Shown piece after piece: positions 41,881-52,439 of a stretch of DNA of 64,000 bases. Numbering within the stretch: the first letter of the stretch is position 1; every line of letters begins with the position of its first letter. Source of the stretch: Lecanicillium sp. G3. Lineage: Eukaryota; Ascomycota; Sordariomycetes; Hypocreales; Cordycipitaceae. The position numbers and the translations under genes were made by a program. The notes below the pieces were generated by a model. That model was given only the letters and a program-made list of their open reading frames with translations, did no database searches and was not told where the DNA came from. The stretch is taken from contig JAZHPD010000001.1 in the NCBI GenBank assembly GCA_037575805.1, positions 806,001 through 870,000 of the forward strand, in the 5' to 3' direction.

Positions 41881-43125
41881 GATGCGATGTTTGTGCTCAG
41901 GAAGAGGAGAAAGAGGAGAAGTGAAGATGAGAAGCAAGAAGGGTTGGTTGTTGGGCGGGCGAGGAAATGTCACGACAAGAGGCGGGGGGTGGGAAGCAGG
42001 AGTGGGCGTGGGCGTGGGTGTTTGCGGCAGCTGTGCTGGGACACAGGCTACAGGGTCCAGCTAGCGGGCAAGCTGCCTCTTTTGATTTTTAATCATCAAT
42101 TTTTTATTTTATTTTATTTTCGAAAAAAAAAAAAGTCTGCAATGACTTGATTCATTCACTTTTTTTTTTTAATTCTTTTTTTTCCCCCTCTTCCCTGCAA
42201 ACTGCCGCTGGTTGGCTTCGAGGTGGCACACCAGGCTGGCTGGCTCTGTACTGGGTAGTGGCTAACAGGGATTGACCTGCGCTAACAGGCTCTATCTGGA
42301 CTGCTATCTCTGAGCTCCGAGGTACAAAGGTACTTACTTGAAAAGGCGTCACTAATTACAATTACTACTTGCATCAAAACAGACCCGTGAATAACTAGTC
42401 TGTAGTTCGGTCTCTTGACGCAGCAGCCGAGCTTGTATTAAATAACCTCTAGCTTTCAACCCAAGTTTTCGACCAGTCTAGTCTCTCGCCAAAAAAAAAA
42501 AAAACTTTTCTCACCTCTTTCTGCCCAGGGACTACCCAGGGACTACCCAGAGACCTACTACCCCGAGTACTACTACCCAGGAGAAACGGCCTGTCCTTGG
42601 TCTCGACTCCTGCAGGCCATTTACTATGCAGGCCTCTCACAAACTTCTTTTCCTTTGCCCACTCCAGGCTGCTGGGATGCCGCTAGATGGGCCCCCGCTA
42701 GATGGGCCCCGCTACCTGGCTCCTTTTTCCCATGCCCTGATTGGCTGCTTCCATCTTCCAGGGACTTGGAGTCTTCCCAGCTAGCGGCATGCGCTGGGGT
42801 GGGGAATATATGCCCGACGGATTGTCATGGATGCGACAGCCATTGGTTCAAGCACATGCAAGGCTGGCTGATGGCAAAGTTCCCACAGCCAGGAAAGAGG
42901 CAGAAACTGGGTACTGAGTAAACAAGTAGGAGTGCAATACTACTCGGTAGCACCGGGAACTTTTTATTTTCTGGTGCAGGATCATACTACATTCTACGGA
43001 GTATACTATACACATATGTATACGTGCATTTACATGGTTCGCCGACGCATCAATCCTGCAAAACACAAGAAACTGCATCCGTCACTCCATCCCTCTTATA
43101 CGATGGCGTCACAATATTGATTCAT

Positions 43126-43216
43126 TGCAGCATCCTGTTGCAGGATCCTATTGCAGTATCTTATTGCATTACCCTATTGCATTATCCTATTGCAGCAGCC
43201 TGTTGCAGCATCCCGT
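43126..43216 (+). repeat. 13-bp minisatellite, seven copies
   Basis: Seven consecutive 13-bp units of the form TGCAGnATCCTAT fill 91 bp exactly. Copies differ at one to four positions and the phase never slips. Confidence 0.88.
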
Positions 43217-46139
43217 CTTGTCAACTGTACCACGACATGTGCTCCAGACTCTATACTCTATACTCCATACTCCATACATACAAAATCTCCCATATACCTT
43301 GGTCAAGCAGCTCTTCACCTCACAAGACAAAACTCTCCCCCCCCCACCCTCAAACCCTCAATTATCCCCCTCGCTTCTCCCCTCAACCGGTCAACCACGG
43401 CAAACCCATGCACAACACCGCACCAACAGGCCTGCTGCCAGGTGCCCGGTGCCAGGGTCCTGCGGAACTCGACTACTTGACTACTTCCCATCTGGACTAG
43501 TCGAGATGTCGTCCCCTCTAGCTGCTCCAGCCGTCCACCAAGTCTCCTCTTTTACATCGCTTGCAGCACACTCCCAGCTGCCCAGCTCGGCCAACTCGCC
43601 CCAAGCTCGCCCCAAGCCAGACACACAAGCTCAACCAATCCGGCTCAACCAATCCAGCCTGGCAAGGAACCCAGGACCCAGGGCCCAGGCACCTCGCAGG
43701 GTGCCCGCCTCGCCTCGGCTGTGTGTGGGCTTGTGCTCACTCCGTACTCCGCGCTGACTATCCGTACTGGTACAAGTAGCGTATCCCCGTCCCGACCACA
43801 TCGCCCGGCCAGTAACCAGTAATGTTGTCCAAATCGGAAAATTCTCAGAACGTATCAGAAATTCTCAGAAATTGACACGACAAAAAGTACAATTCATCAT
43901 GTAATTGACATGGCCGCGGCACAGCGTCATTTCCCCCTCTTGCTTCTTCTCTGCAGCCGCCCACACACAGTCCAATCAAAAACTCTCGGCCAACTTGCCC
44001 TGTTGCCTTGTGTCGCTGCCTTGCCTTGCCTGCCCGTTATGGCCTGTTCCCCGTTTGCACTTTTGAAATTTAATTTTTTTTTTCTTCTTTCTTCCCGCCT
44101 CACTTTATCCCTCCTCATCCACCATCCTCATCCACCATCCTCACCAGCAACCCACCACACGGCATTCAATACCACCTTGCAATGCATCCTCACCACGCAG
44201 CCTCAACCCTGCAAAAGCACGCAAGCCTTGCACCCGCTTCATCTATTCTGCATACATGCCATCCACATCGCCACCCACGGAACCACGACACGGCCCCTCT
44301 CCCCCGGCTAGCTGCTCCATCAGTTCCACGAGCCCACGGCCGTGGTTGTGCCCGTTGTGCCCCATCGCTCGGTGACTGACAATGGTCATTTCGTCCGTGA
44401 CGCCTCTCGCCTTCAACCCCGTCGCGATGCATCAACTATTCGCCCTGCAATGCCAGCGTGCCAGTCATCAATTCGCCCCAATCCAACATCAGACTTTTCT
44501 CGGGACACCTCCGACCGCTGGCACTTTTCGCACCCCACAGCCATGTTGTCGTGGACCTAATCGATTATAGCCACACACACGCGAAACAAACAAACACAGA
44601 CACAGACGCAGACACAGACACTCAACTCGGACATTCCGCTTGAATCTGCCGCCAGCCTCTGCCGCCAGTTGGCTAAACGGCCAAGCCATCGAATCATGGC
44701 GTCTGTCTCCTCTCCGTCTTCCACCAAACGCCACTTGGTTACTTGGTCACTTGGGCACTTTCAATCCTGGGACCTTGGCTTGCCTATTTGTTTTCTGGCC
44801 GCGCCCACAGTCAATCAGGATCCCAATTCGTTTATGGGCTCCGCTTTCAATTACAACCATCCTGTTTCTCAAACTGCTTACCACTCAACTCACCCTCCTA
44901 GTCAGCCAGCTTCAATATAGCCTATACGTAGGCAACCCTCGCCCAGTCTTACCAGGCTTAGCGTCTCGGCCTCACTCCTGTTAACTCGCTTCGACTTTAT
45001 TAACCTTTTTTCCTGACCCGCCGCCGCCGACTTTTTTTTATTCGCTCGTTCAATATCGATTGCCTAATCGGCCTCCACGCACTCCATCCTCCGCGTCGAA
45101 GCCCACTCTACTAGGCACTCTACCCAGTACAGCCCACACGGCCACGCTTTACTCCATTGCCCGTGCCGCGTTCCTGCTCGGCCTTATCGCTACTGAGTAG
45201 ATTCCCCGACAGCCCGTGAGCAGCCCGTGAGCCAATGCCTTTGCAAGCCGCAAGACATACAGTTTATGCCCTATCCAGTCGGCCATTATCGTCTCTTACA
45301 CTGCAATGGCAGGCGACTCCAAGGGGCAATGCGCCGGCTGCTCACACTCGCACGCTCGCTGCTAGTTACACGTCAATTGCTGTGTGCATCAACCAGCACT
45401 AACTACAAGTAGCTTGTGCTCGCGGCTTGATGGCGGCCGCCACAACCAACTAATCCTCTGCTAGATCAATGTAACCGAGGCTAGCCTGCCAACCAAGCCG
45501 AATCAGAGCCCTGTCAACCCATCGGCACCGGACAATAAGCACAGCTACCCGTAGTCTCGCGATTGCCCTCAACTCATCCTCCCGACGTCGCAATCTCTTA
45601 TGCTTGGACCCTTTTGGGAAAGAGCGCACACGACCAGCGCACGTACAGCGCAACAAGGCACACCGACCCTCTTGATTCAGCGCCAACGCCAACGCGAGCA
45701 CACGACACTGCATGCGACAATAGTTGTCAGGTCTTTAGTGCACATCAATAATCCCCTTGTTCCCCGAACCTGCGCTTGTCTCGTCTGGGTTCCGGACCCA
45801 GCCTACGTCGTACGTGTACAAGTACACACTAGTTAGTATTGGGAGTACGCTTTTACCGGTACACCAGGCTATCAAAACACCTCTGAAAGCTGGTGGGCGA
45901 TAACCTGAGGGCCAGCCCACCTTGGCCAGCGCAGTTTCTCCCAAAACTTGTCACTGTTATTGCATGGCGTTCAATAGCACACGATGCAAGATAACGCCCC
46001 TCAGCGCCTCTCAACCCCTGCACCCCATTCAACCCTGTCCGCCGCCTGCGGAGTTTGCGATGGTCCTCTTTTCTCATCAGCCCTGGGACTTGGCCACTTT
46101 CTTTATGGGCTCCCTCTGCAATCCGCAGGGATGGCCCCG

Positions 46140-46187
46140 CTTGCGTGCTTGCGTGCTCGAGTGCTCGAGTGCTCGTGTGCTCGCTCG
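46140..46187 (+). repeat. GTGCTCGA/GTGCTTGC tandem repeat
   Basis: About six 8-bp units (GTGCTTGC, GTGCTCGA, GTGCTCGA, GTGCTCGT and variants) in a row in gene-free DNA. No coding role seen. Confidence 0.8.
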
Positions 46188-46259
46188 TATAACGAGGCGC
46201 ATTGCTCGAGTGGTCGACATCGAATCGCACGTGTGCAATTGCCCAACCCGGAATTTTTT

Positions 46260-46290
<31 letters not shown>

Positions 46291-49190
46291 TTTTTGGCAC
46301 GCTGTCGCCAAGCCAACAACGAACCACAGCTCAGCGACCGAAATGCTACGCCACGCTTCGGGCTAAATTTATCCCCATACCTCCAAAGGCAAGCTCCAGG
46401 CTCATGGATCAATGTCTCACTCAAAGTGGTCCCCAAGGCTTGCTGCCACCAAACTCTGTCGCCGTGTCAATGACAAAAACTTTCAACCTAATTGGCCAAA
46501 CTGGCTTCTCTTCCGTGACAATTCCTCAAAGCTTGTCGCAAATCGAGAGCCAAAATCGTCCGCGAATCCCACCAAACTGTTGTTACATTTCATCGCCAAA
46601 CACGTACCACCCCAGGTCTCACCTCTAAACGCATTCGTGGGGGGCCCTCAGTCACAAGCCACGCTGGGCCGTCTTGGGTAAAGGCCCTCTGCTGTCGTTG
46701 CCACCCTCTTCACGTTTGCGAAACGAGAATTGGAGAATGACGAAAAAAGGGAAGGGTCGTTGCCTCCTCCAATCCCTGTATTAAGCAGGGTCCTGGGTCA
46801 CGCGAGCAAATGTACTGGATAGTCAATCCCGGCTGCGTCTGGGACCAGCCTTGGACGCAGCTGGCCGGGTCTGGGCCTCTGCAGCGTTGCTGCGGGTCTC
46901 AATCTGTTGTCATTGGGGATTTGTCTTCTCCTCCTCTGTCGCGAGGCTGGCTGGCGGCTGCATCTTTCATTTATTGCATCTTTTGGCTGCGTCGCAGCTA
47001 TAGTAACTAGTTTATACAGCTGGTATGCAGGTGTCGCCTCTGTCATTCTAGCGGCCGTCTAACCGAGCCCGTCCTGCGCTCCCTCTGCCGAGTGGCGTTT
47101 TACTACGCCGACACCGACGTGGCAAATGTCCTGCAAAAGCCGTCTGGGCGGCCGGAGACGCACACTTGTGTCATTACTCGGATGCCAACCAGTAGAGCGA
47201 GATCCAGGGATCGCGCCTTTCGGGGGTGCATGCACCGACGAGTTGCCAGTTGGAGGTATAGATCTGCGGTCCTTTGACACCTGTGGCGCTTGGCCCCGTT
47301 GCGTGACTGCTACCTACGGCAGTTGCTCGTGTGTGCATATATGTAACTTGACTGATAGTTAGGTAAGTGGTATGAAAACAAATCTTTGGCGGTCTGTACA
47401 ACGGAGACGAGTAGGGGGGGCCAAAAAAAAGAGCAGGTTGCGAATCCCGCTTGACGAGGCTATCACACATGCGACGACACCCCAGCCATACCTCCCTCGC
47501 CTTCCCCCCCCCCCCCCTCCCTCTCGTTTTGTCACACTTGACAGCGGTGTGCCAAAACCCCAGACTAGATGACGACGCCGCAATATCCTGCTCTCTGTCC
47601 ATCTGTATGTGGCGCCTTCAGCCGCTCAGCTACGCAAGTATACAATCAAACATCCAAGCAAGTAAACCTCGGGCTCTCTCTCTCTCTCTCTGGGTTTGTT
47701 CTTTGATATTTGGATTTGTAAACGATAAAAGAGCCCACTTCCACGTTCGACACACACACACCCAACCCTTCGCGGGGAACCACAAATGTTCTAGTATATA
47801 TGGGTAAGGATGGGTAAGGGTCCTGTGAAGAGTGCCGCAGCGAGCTACCGCATCTCTGGGCGGGGGTGATTCTTCTTTTTTTTTTTTTTTTTTGCCCTTT
47901 TTGCGCTCTATGGGTGGTTATTGCAAAAATAGCATCTCCGCTGTGGTATCAACTCAACTGGACTGTGGAAGGATACTTACCGGCAGCGGGGATGAGGAGA
48001 GGGAGGGAAGGGGGGGGTATGTGTTGTGGCAGTTAGTAAAGACATATATCCTGGCTGTATAATTGCCAGCATCCTGGTGTTTAATACCGAGGGCCATGTT
48101 ACGTTTCCCTGCCCTTCCTGCCTGTCCTCTCTCTCCCTCTCTCTCTCCCTGCGTTGTATACCTGCGACATTGATGGGGGCTGGCGATCTCCTTCGTTGTC
48201 CTCTTGTTTTACTCATCAGAGCCCCCCAAGTCCCCTGAACACTATTTGGCAAGTACCCGTGCAGAAAAAGGTATTCAATCTCGATGCATGTAGAAAAGTC
48301 GGTCAAAAAAGTATTGCATTGTTTACCGGTTCCCCCGTTTTGTCGTTGTTTTGTTCTTTTCGTTTCTTGGCAAAATAAAACGCTTTTCATCTTCTCCCCT
48401 CCTCTCTCTCCACACATCGCAACGAAATTCCATCGGCGGGACTTTTTTTTTTTTTTTTCTGGCCTTTTTTTCCGTATGTTTATCTGTATAACTGGTAAAG
48501 CGGATCTGGAGTGGGTTAGGGGTTTATTGTTGTTGTTGTTTTTTCTTGGCCTTGGGTCTACGGGTGTGAACATGACTCGACAGATCTGCGGGAAAGTATT
48601 TCCCGGCCATGATTGACATTGCAAAACAAAATTAGTAAAGTAATAAAAAATAACAAAACTGCAATGAAGAAAGAAGAAGAACAAGAAGAAAGAATAAGAA
48701 GAGAAAAAAAAGTCAAAAATAAACAGAAGTGTCTCGAGAAGATAAAGACAAAAAAAAGCGGGAGAAAAGAAAGTCCAAGAAGCAACAACAAAAAAGGCCA
48801 AAGAATTTTATCCTCCTCGGTTCAACAATGCCGAAAGTTACTGCCGAAGGAGCGGCGATGCTGATGATATTCAGCCGTCACATATACCCTAAATACAGAA
48901 ACGGAACAAAGAAAAAGGCAGCTACCTGAAATGCTATATCAATATTTCAGGCTGCCACCCGAGCCTCAGAGAAGATCACCAGCACTACAGCAACAGACAT
49001 ATCAAAACGCATGATGTTGTAAGGCTGTGAGTCTATACCATGCAGCTCGTCTATTCTCATCTAATTGCCAAGTAAAAATGAGCAGAGATTTCATAATGCG
49101 TCTCTCGTAACATGTACTCTCTTCGTCCCATCTACAAGCTGTGGGCTCAATCCCTTCTGGAACTCGGAACGAGTTCCCATAACGTAAAAT

Positions 49191-49388
49191 CTAAAAGTCC
49201 CAATATATTAATCGCTCAAACGCAATACATGACTTAAAGAAACCCTTCTCGAACTTGTGAGTGACGTCCCGCACCTTGGCATGCTTGGTGATGAACGCAT
49301 CCCGTCTTTCAAGGTTGACATTATTCATCGCACGGCACACCAAGTCTAAGTAGGCCGCAGTCCCATATTCGGCCTTGATCCGGAATGA
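49191..49388 (-). other. Coding-like 65-codon frame; possible extra terminal exon or gene relic
   Basis: On the minus strand a frame of 65 codons runs to TAG at 49191, starting just after a GTGTCTAG that looks like a splice acceptor. The translation looks like real protein, with amphipathic charged helices: SFRIKAEYGTAAYLDLVCRA, then MNNVNLERRDAFITKHAKV. It lies 33 bp beyond the stop of the KpsF/GutQ-type gene on the same strand. A 42-nt intron (donor GTTGAA at 49430) or a 54-nt intron (donor GTGCTG at 49442) would join it in frame to that gene, bypassing its stop. Both donors are weak. It may instead be a relic of another gene. I do not recognise the family. Confidence 0.4.
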
Positions 49389-49421
49389 CTAGACACGAAT
49401 CACAAACAAAGAGGCCAAGAC

Positions 49422-50828
49422 CTATTCAACATGCTCCAGCACCTGCGAGGCTTCCACTACGCCGCAGATGCGTCCATTCTCCGTCACGGCAATCACAGAC
49501 GAGCCATTTGTTGCCAAAACTGACTCGCCATCATCGTCAAGAGCTCTCCCATCGGCATCGTCGCTGTCAATGGCCTCACCCGCTGTGCCGCGGAGCATAT
49601 CGCGCGCCTGGCGCACCGTCGTGTCAGCTGACATGGCCAGCATGTCGTGACAGGAGACGAGCAGCGGCATCTCGCCTCTCCCTCGTCTGCGCAGTTCGTC
49701 TAGCGTCTTGAGCAAGTCGTCGTCGCTGACGCTGCGCAGCTGGCTCGGAGCAGCAATATCTTCGCCCACGCGCACCCAGCCGTTCTTGGAGGCATAACCC
49801 GTGCGAAGCAGATCTGCCGCCGTGCAGCTGCCAGAGAGGTGGCTGGCGTCGTGGATGTTCTCCCAAGAGGTTGAGATCTGTCGGAGCGACTGCGCGAGGG
49901 CTGGAAGCTGACGCTTTGTTGCAGCCGCAGCCGCGACACCAATGGCACCGCCGGGATGGTTCTTTGCGAAAGCACCGGCAACGCTAGAGTGCATCTCGTG
50001 AGCGCAGGTCAGCGCAAGCGCGTCGCCCAAGGCAAGAGCTGCGGTGGTTGATGTGGTGGGTGCCGAAACACCGAACGAAACCTTTTCAGCCTCGTGGACA
50101 GGCGCCGGCACCAGTATTGTCCCGGGGCGACGTTTGATGAGCTCGCAATTTTCGGGCCGTGTGTGTGATGTCAGGAGGATTGTCGGCAGCGACTCGTCGA
50201 GATGCGGCAGCACCGCCAGCAGCTCTTGTGTCGAGCCAGAGTATGTAATAAACATGAGCGTATCATCCGGTCCAACTATTCCCAGGTCCCCGTGCAGAGC
50301 TTCAGTCGGATGCAGAAAGACTGCCCGGATTGCTAGGCTCTGAAAGGTCGCAACAAGCTTCTTGCCGATGAGGCCAGACTTGCCAACGCCAATGATGACC
50401 AATTTGCTTTTAGTGACAGACTGCCGCGTGATCGCTTCGACTGCCCTGTCAAATCCCATGCGTGCGACTGCGTCGGTCTCGTATAGTTTTGCAAGATTGG
50501 CCAGCGCCAGCGCCTCCGTATTCAGGACGTGTATGCCACCACGCAATCGACTTTCTCTGGTGCGCTCCTCATCCGACTGCGGCGTATATTGTTTGGCATT
50601 TTCAATGCACTGCGCTTCCGTATATTGTATATTTTGTCTATATTGTTCGTCTTGTCCTGCAAGCTGAAATGGTTCGGGTGGCTCTCTGTATGAGGCTGTA
50701 TTGTCGGCAGGTATTGAGGAAGGCGTCGGAGGCGACGGAGGTCGAGTGGCCGGGCGCCTGCTGCCGTTGAGGACAATGACGGCGCTCGTCTGTATAGGGC
50801 GATTCTCGCCTCTCCTAGGCTCTCCCAT
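49422..50828 (-). CDS. KpsF/GutQ-type sugar-phosphate isomerase (SIS domain plus degenerate CBS pair)
   Basis: Bacterial KpsF/KdsD/GutQ interconvert ribulose 5-phosphate and arabinose 5-phosphate. This intronless gene codes 468 residues. After ~100 low-complexity residues comes the SIS domain (about 105-300) with all family blocks: VIIGVGKSGLIGKKLVATF, FLHPTEALHGDLGIV, ITYSGSTQELL and AFAKNHPGGAIG. The C-terminal ~150 residues align with the usual tandem CBS domains (VTENGRICGVVEASQVLEHV closes the second) but contain an Asp-rich insert and look degraded. Fungi are not known to make Kdo, so the substrate is an open question; phosphosugar isomerase activity is inferred from family only. The gene may continue through a spliced exon at 49388-49191. 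Confidence 0.9.
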   Translation of the reverse strand: MGEPRRGENRPIQTSAVIVLNGSRRPATRPPSPPTPSSIPADNTASYREPPEPFQLAGQDEQYRQNIQYTEAQCIENAKQYTPQSDEERTRESRLRGGIHVLNTEALALANLAKLYETDAVARMGFDRAVEAITRQSVTKSKLVIIGVGKSGLIGKKLVATFQSLAIRAVFLHPTEALHGDLGIVGPDDTLMFITYSGSTQELLAVLPHLDESLPTILLTSHTRPENCELIKRRPGTILVPAPVHEAEKVSFGVSAPTTSTTAALALGDALALTCAHEMHSSVAGAFAKNHPGGAIGVAAAAATKRQLPALAQSLRQISTSWENIHDASHLSGSCTAADLLRTGYASKNGWVRVGEDIAAPSQLRSVSDDDLLKTLDELRRRGRGEMPLLVSCHDMLAMSADTTVRQARDMLRGTAGEAIDSDDADGRALDDDGESVLATNGSSVIAVTENGRICGVVEASQVLEHVE

Positions 50829-52439
50829 CTTGGAAAATTGTAAAGGTATGTTTGATCAAGATGTCGCGTGCACGTTGACTGGATTTTTCGCCGGATTGCC
50901 CCGCGGCGGAGCTCCGAGGACAGATTCGGACGAGTCGCAGAAACTGCTCAATTGATGCACCACTTGGCTTGTTGCTATATGGCAGGGCGAACCAAATTTG
51001 TAAGAAGCTGATAAATCCCGGCTGTTTATATGTCGTAAGATATTTGCATGGCTAGCGTGGTAGGGCCGGATGCGCGTCGATATGTAGGTGATATGTTACC
51101 CCGCCAAATTTGACAGTGATGCAGGCGCCTTTTTCTGCAAATGATGATCGCAGAGCGTTGTGCTCACGGCAAGTGGTTAAGCCGAGACGCTTGTCGACGT
51201 AGAATGGAATCAATTTTCGCTGGCAGCAACGAAACCAAGCCTTGTCGCTGCAGTCTAGCGCAGACGAGTGACGGCTGGAGATCGCAGTATATGGTTAAGA
51301 TCAAATAGTATTCTCGATTGCGGTTTCGCGGATCACAAAGCGAAATCTGCCGCTTCCATTAGTCAAGCTACGACCGCGAAGGATAGGCAGGGGAGGCTAT
51401 GCCTAGCATAGCCGTAGCGGTGCACGCTAAATGGGCTCGTCAGCGGAGCCTGGTGGTGACGTGCTCCAGCAGGAGGGGAACAGAGGAGCAGAATCGTACT
51501 CGGTACGAGTGAGGAGTGTGATAGAGTTGATGACGGCGATCGGCTCTGGACGGGAGGGTTTACCGTAACAGCTGGGAGAGTTTATCTGGAACAGGGTTAG
51601 GATAGGGTCTGGGTTCAGCCATGGCATGCAGCGTTGCGGCGAACCGAAGAGGAGCGGCTCGGTGTGTAGGCGAGGGTGTGAGGAGCGTGGCAGATGCGTT
51701 TACAGCGGTTATTCTTGGTGTTGTGGCTGTTTGAAGATGCCATTGATTGACGATGATTGCATTCGTGCTCGCTTTCGTGCACGATGAATAGAATCTGGAT
51801 TTGGATATCGTGCTGAGCATTGGTGCCTGTGCGCAGAGGGTCGCCAGTTAGTGGAGATGATGCGATGTTGCATAGTTCTTGGCTCTGGCGCTGCTTTTAT
51901 GAGTGATCGCCGAATATTTGCTCGCATTTTGATAAAAGCCAAAATGTTTCTGAACTGTTTCAAGCTGGTGCCTTGGAGAAGAAGCTGATGCAGCTCTCAC
52001 GTTTGCTATGCCAGCTCTGCCAGCTCTGCTACAGGTAAAAGCTGCTGACCAACGGGCAGCTACCAATGGCCCCCACCAACCGCCTGCGCCGCCTGCGCCA
52101 CAGCCTGCGCCGCTCACTGGAAGCTGGCAGCTGGCGCCGGCCTAGCTTCCGCATCTAGGCTGACGCCGAGCCTGGAACCTCTGTAGCTTGAGCCTTGTGC
52201 CTCGAGCCTCAAGCCTCAAACATCAGACATACCTGCGCTTGGGCCGGCGCCAAACTCAGACCCTGCCAGGAAACCGCATCGTTACCAACTCATCGTCGCA
52301 AGCTTCGCAGCTGGCCTGTTTGTTGCTTCCGCAGAACCCCTATCGCCTTGCTTCATACCACCGCCTCTACCGTTTGCACCTATCGATATCAAGCACTTCA
52401 TGACAGTCGTCACCGACGGCTTACTCCGAATCACCCACC
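50829..52439. promoter_or_regulatory. Divergent promoter region, isomerase / ceramidase
   Basis: These 1.6 kb separate divergent start codons. A minus-strand frame 51560-51820 (86 codons) begins with a mitochondrial-presequence-like stretch but ends quickly, and I do not call it. CGCCTGCGC repeats lie at 52080-52115, followed by AGCTGGCAGCTGGC (52122-52135), a 14-mer also present in the CAGCTG array at 17600. C/T-rich leader-like sequence precedes the ceramidase ATG. Confidence 0.5.

Larger units (their letters stand above)
40938..49190. other. 8.3-kb gene desert
   Basis: No frame in this stretch has a recognisable domain or exon structure. Contents: GGAT microsatellite (41861-41880); degenerate GGGACTACCCA repeats (42530-42572); a 13-bp minisatellite (43126-43216); GTGCTCGA repeats (46140-46187); long T-rich tracts (46250-46297, 47877-47893); a CT repeat (47679-47693). 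From about 42400 to 46650 the + strand has far more C than G and reads like leader or non-coding transcript sequence. Part of the left end is the SPX-gene promoter. Confidence 0.5.
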
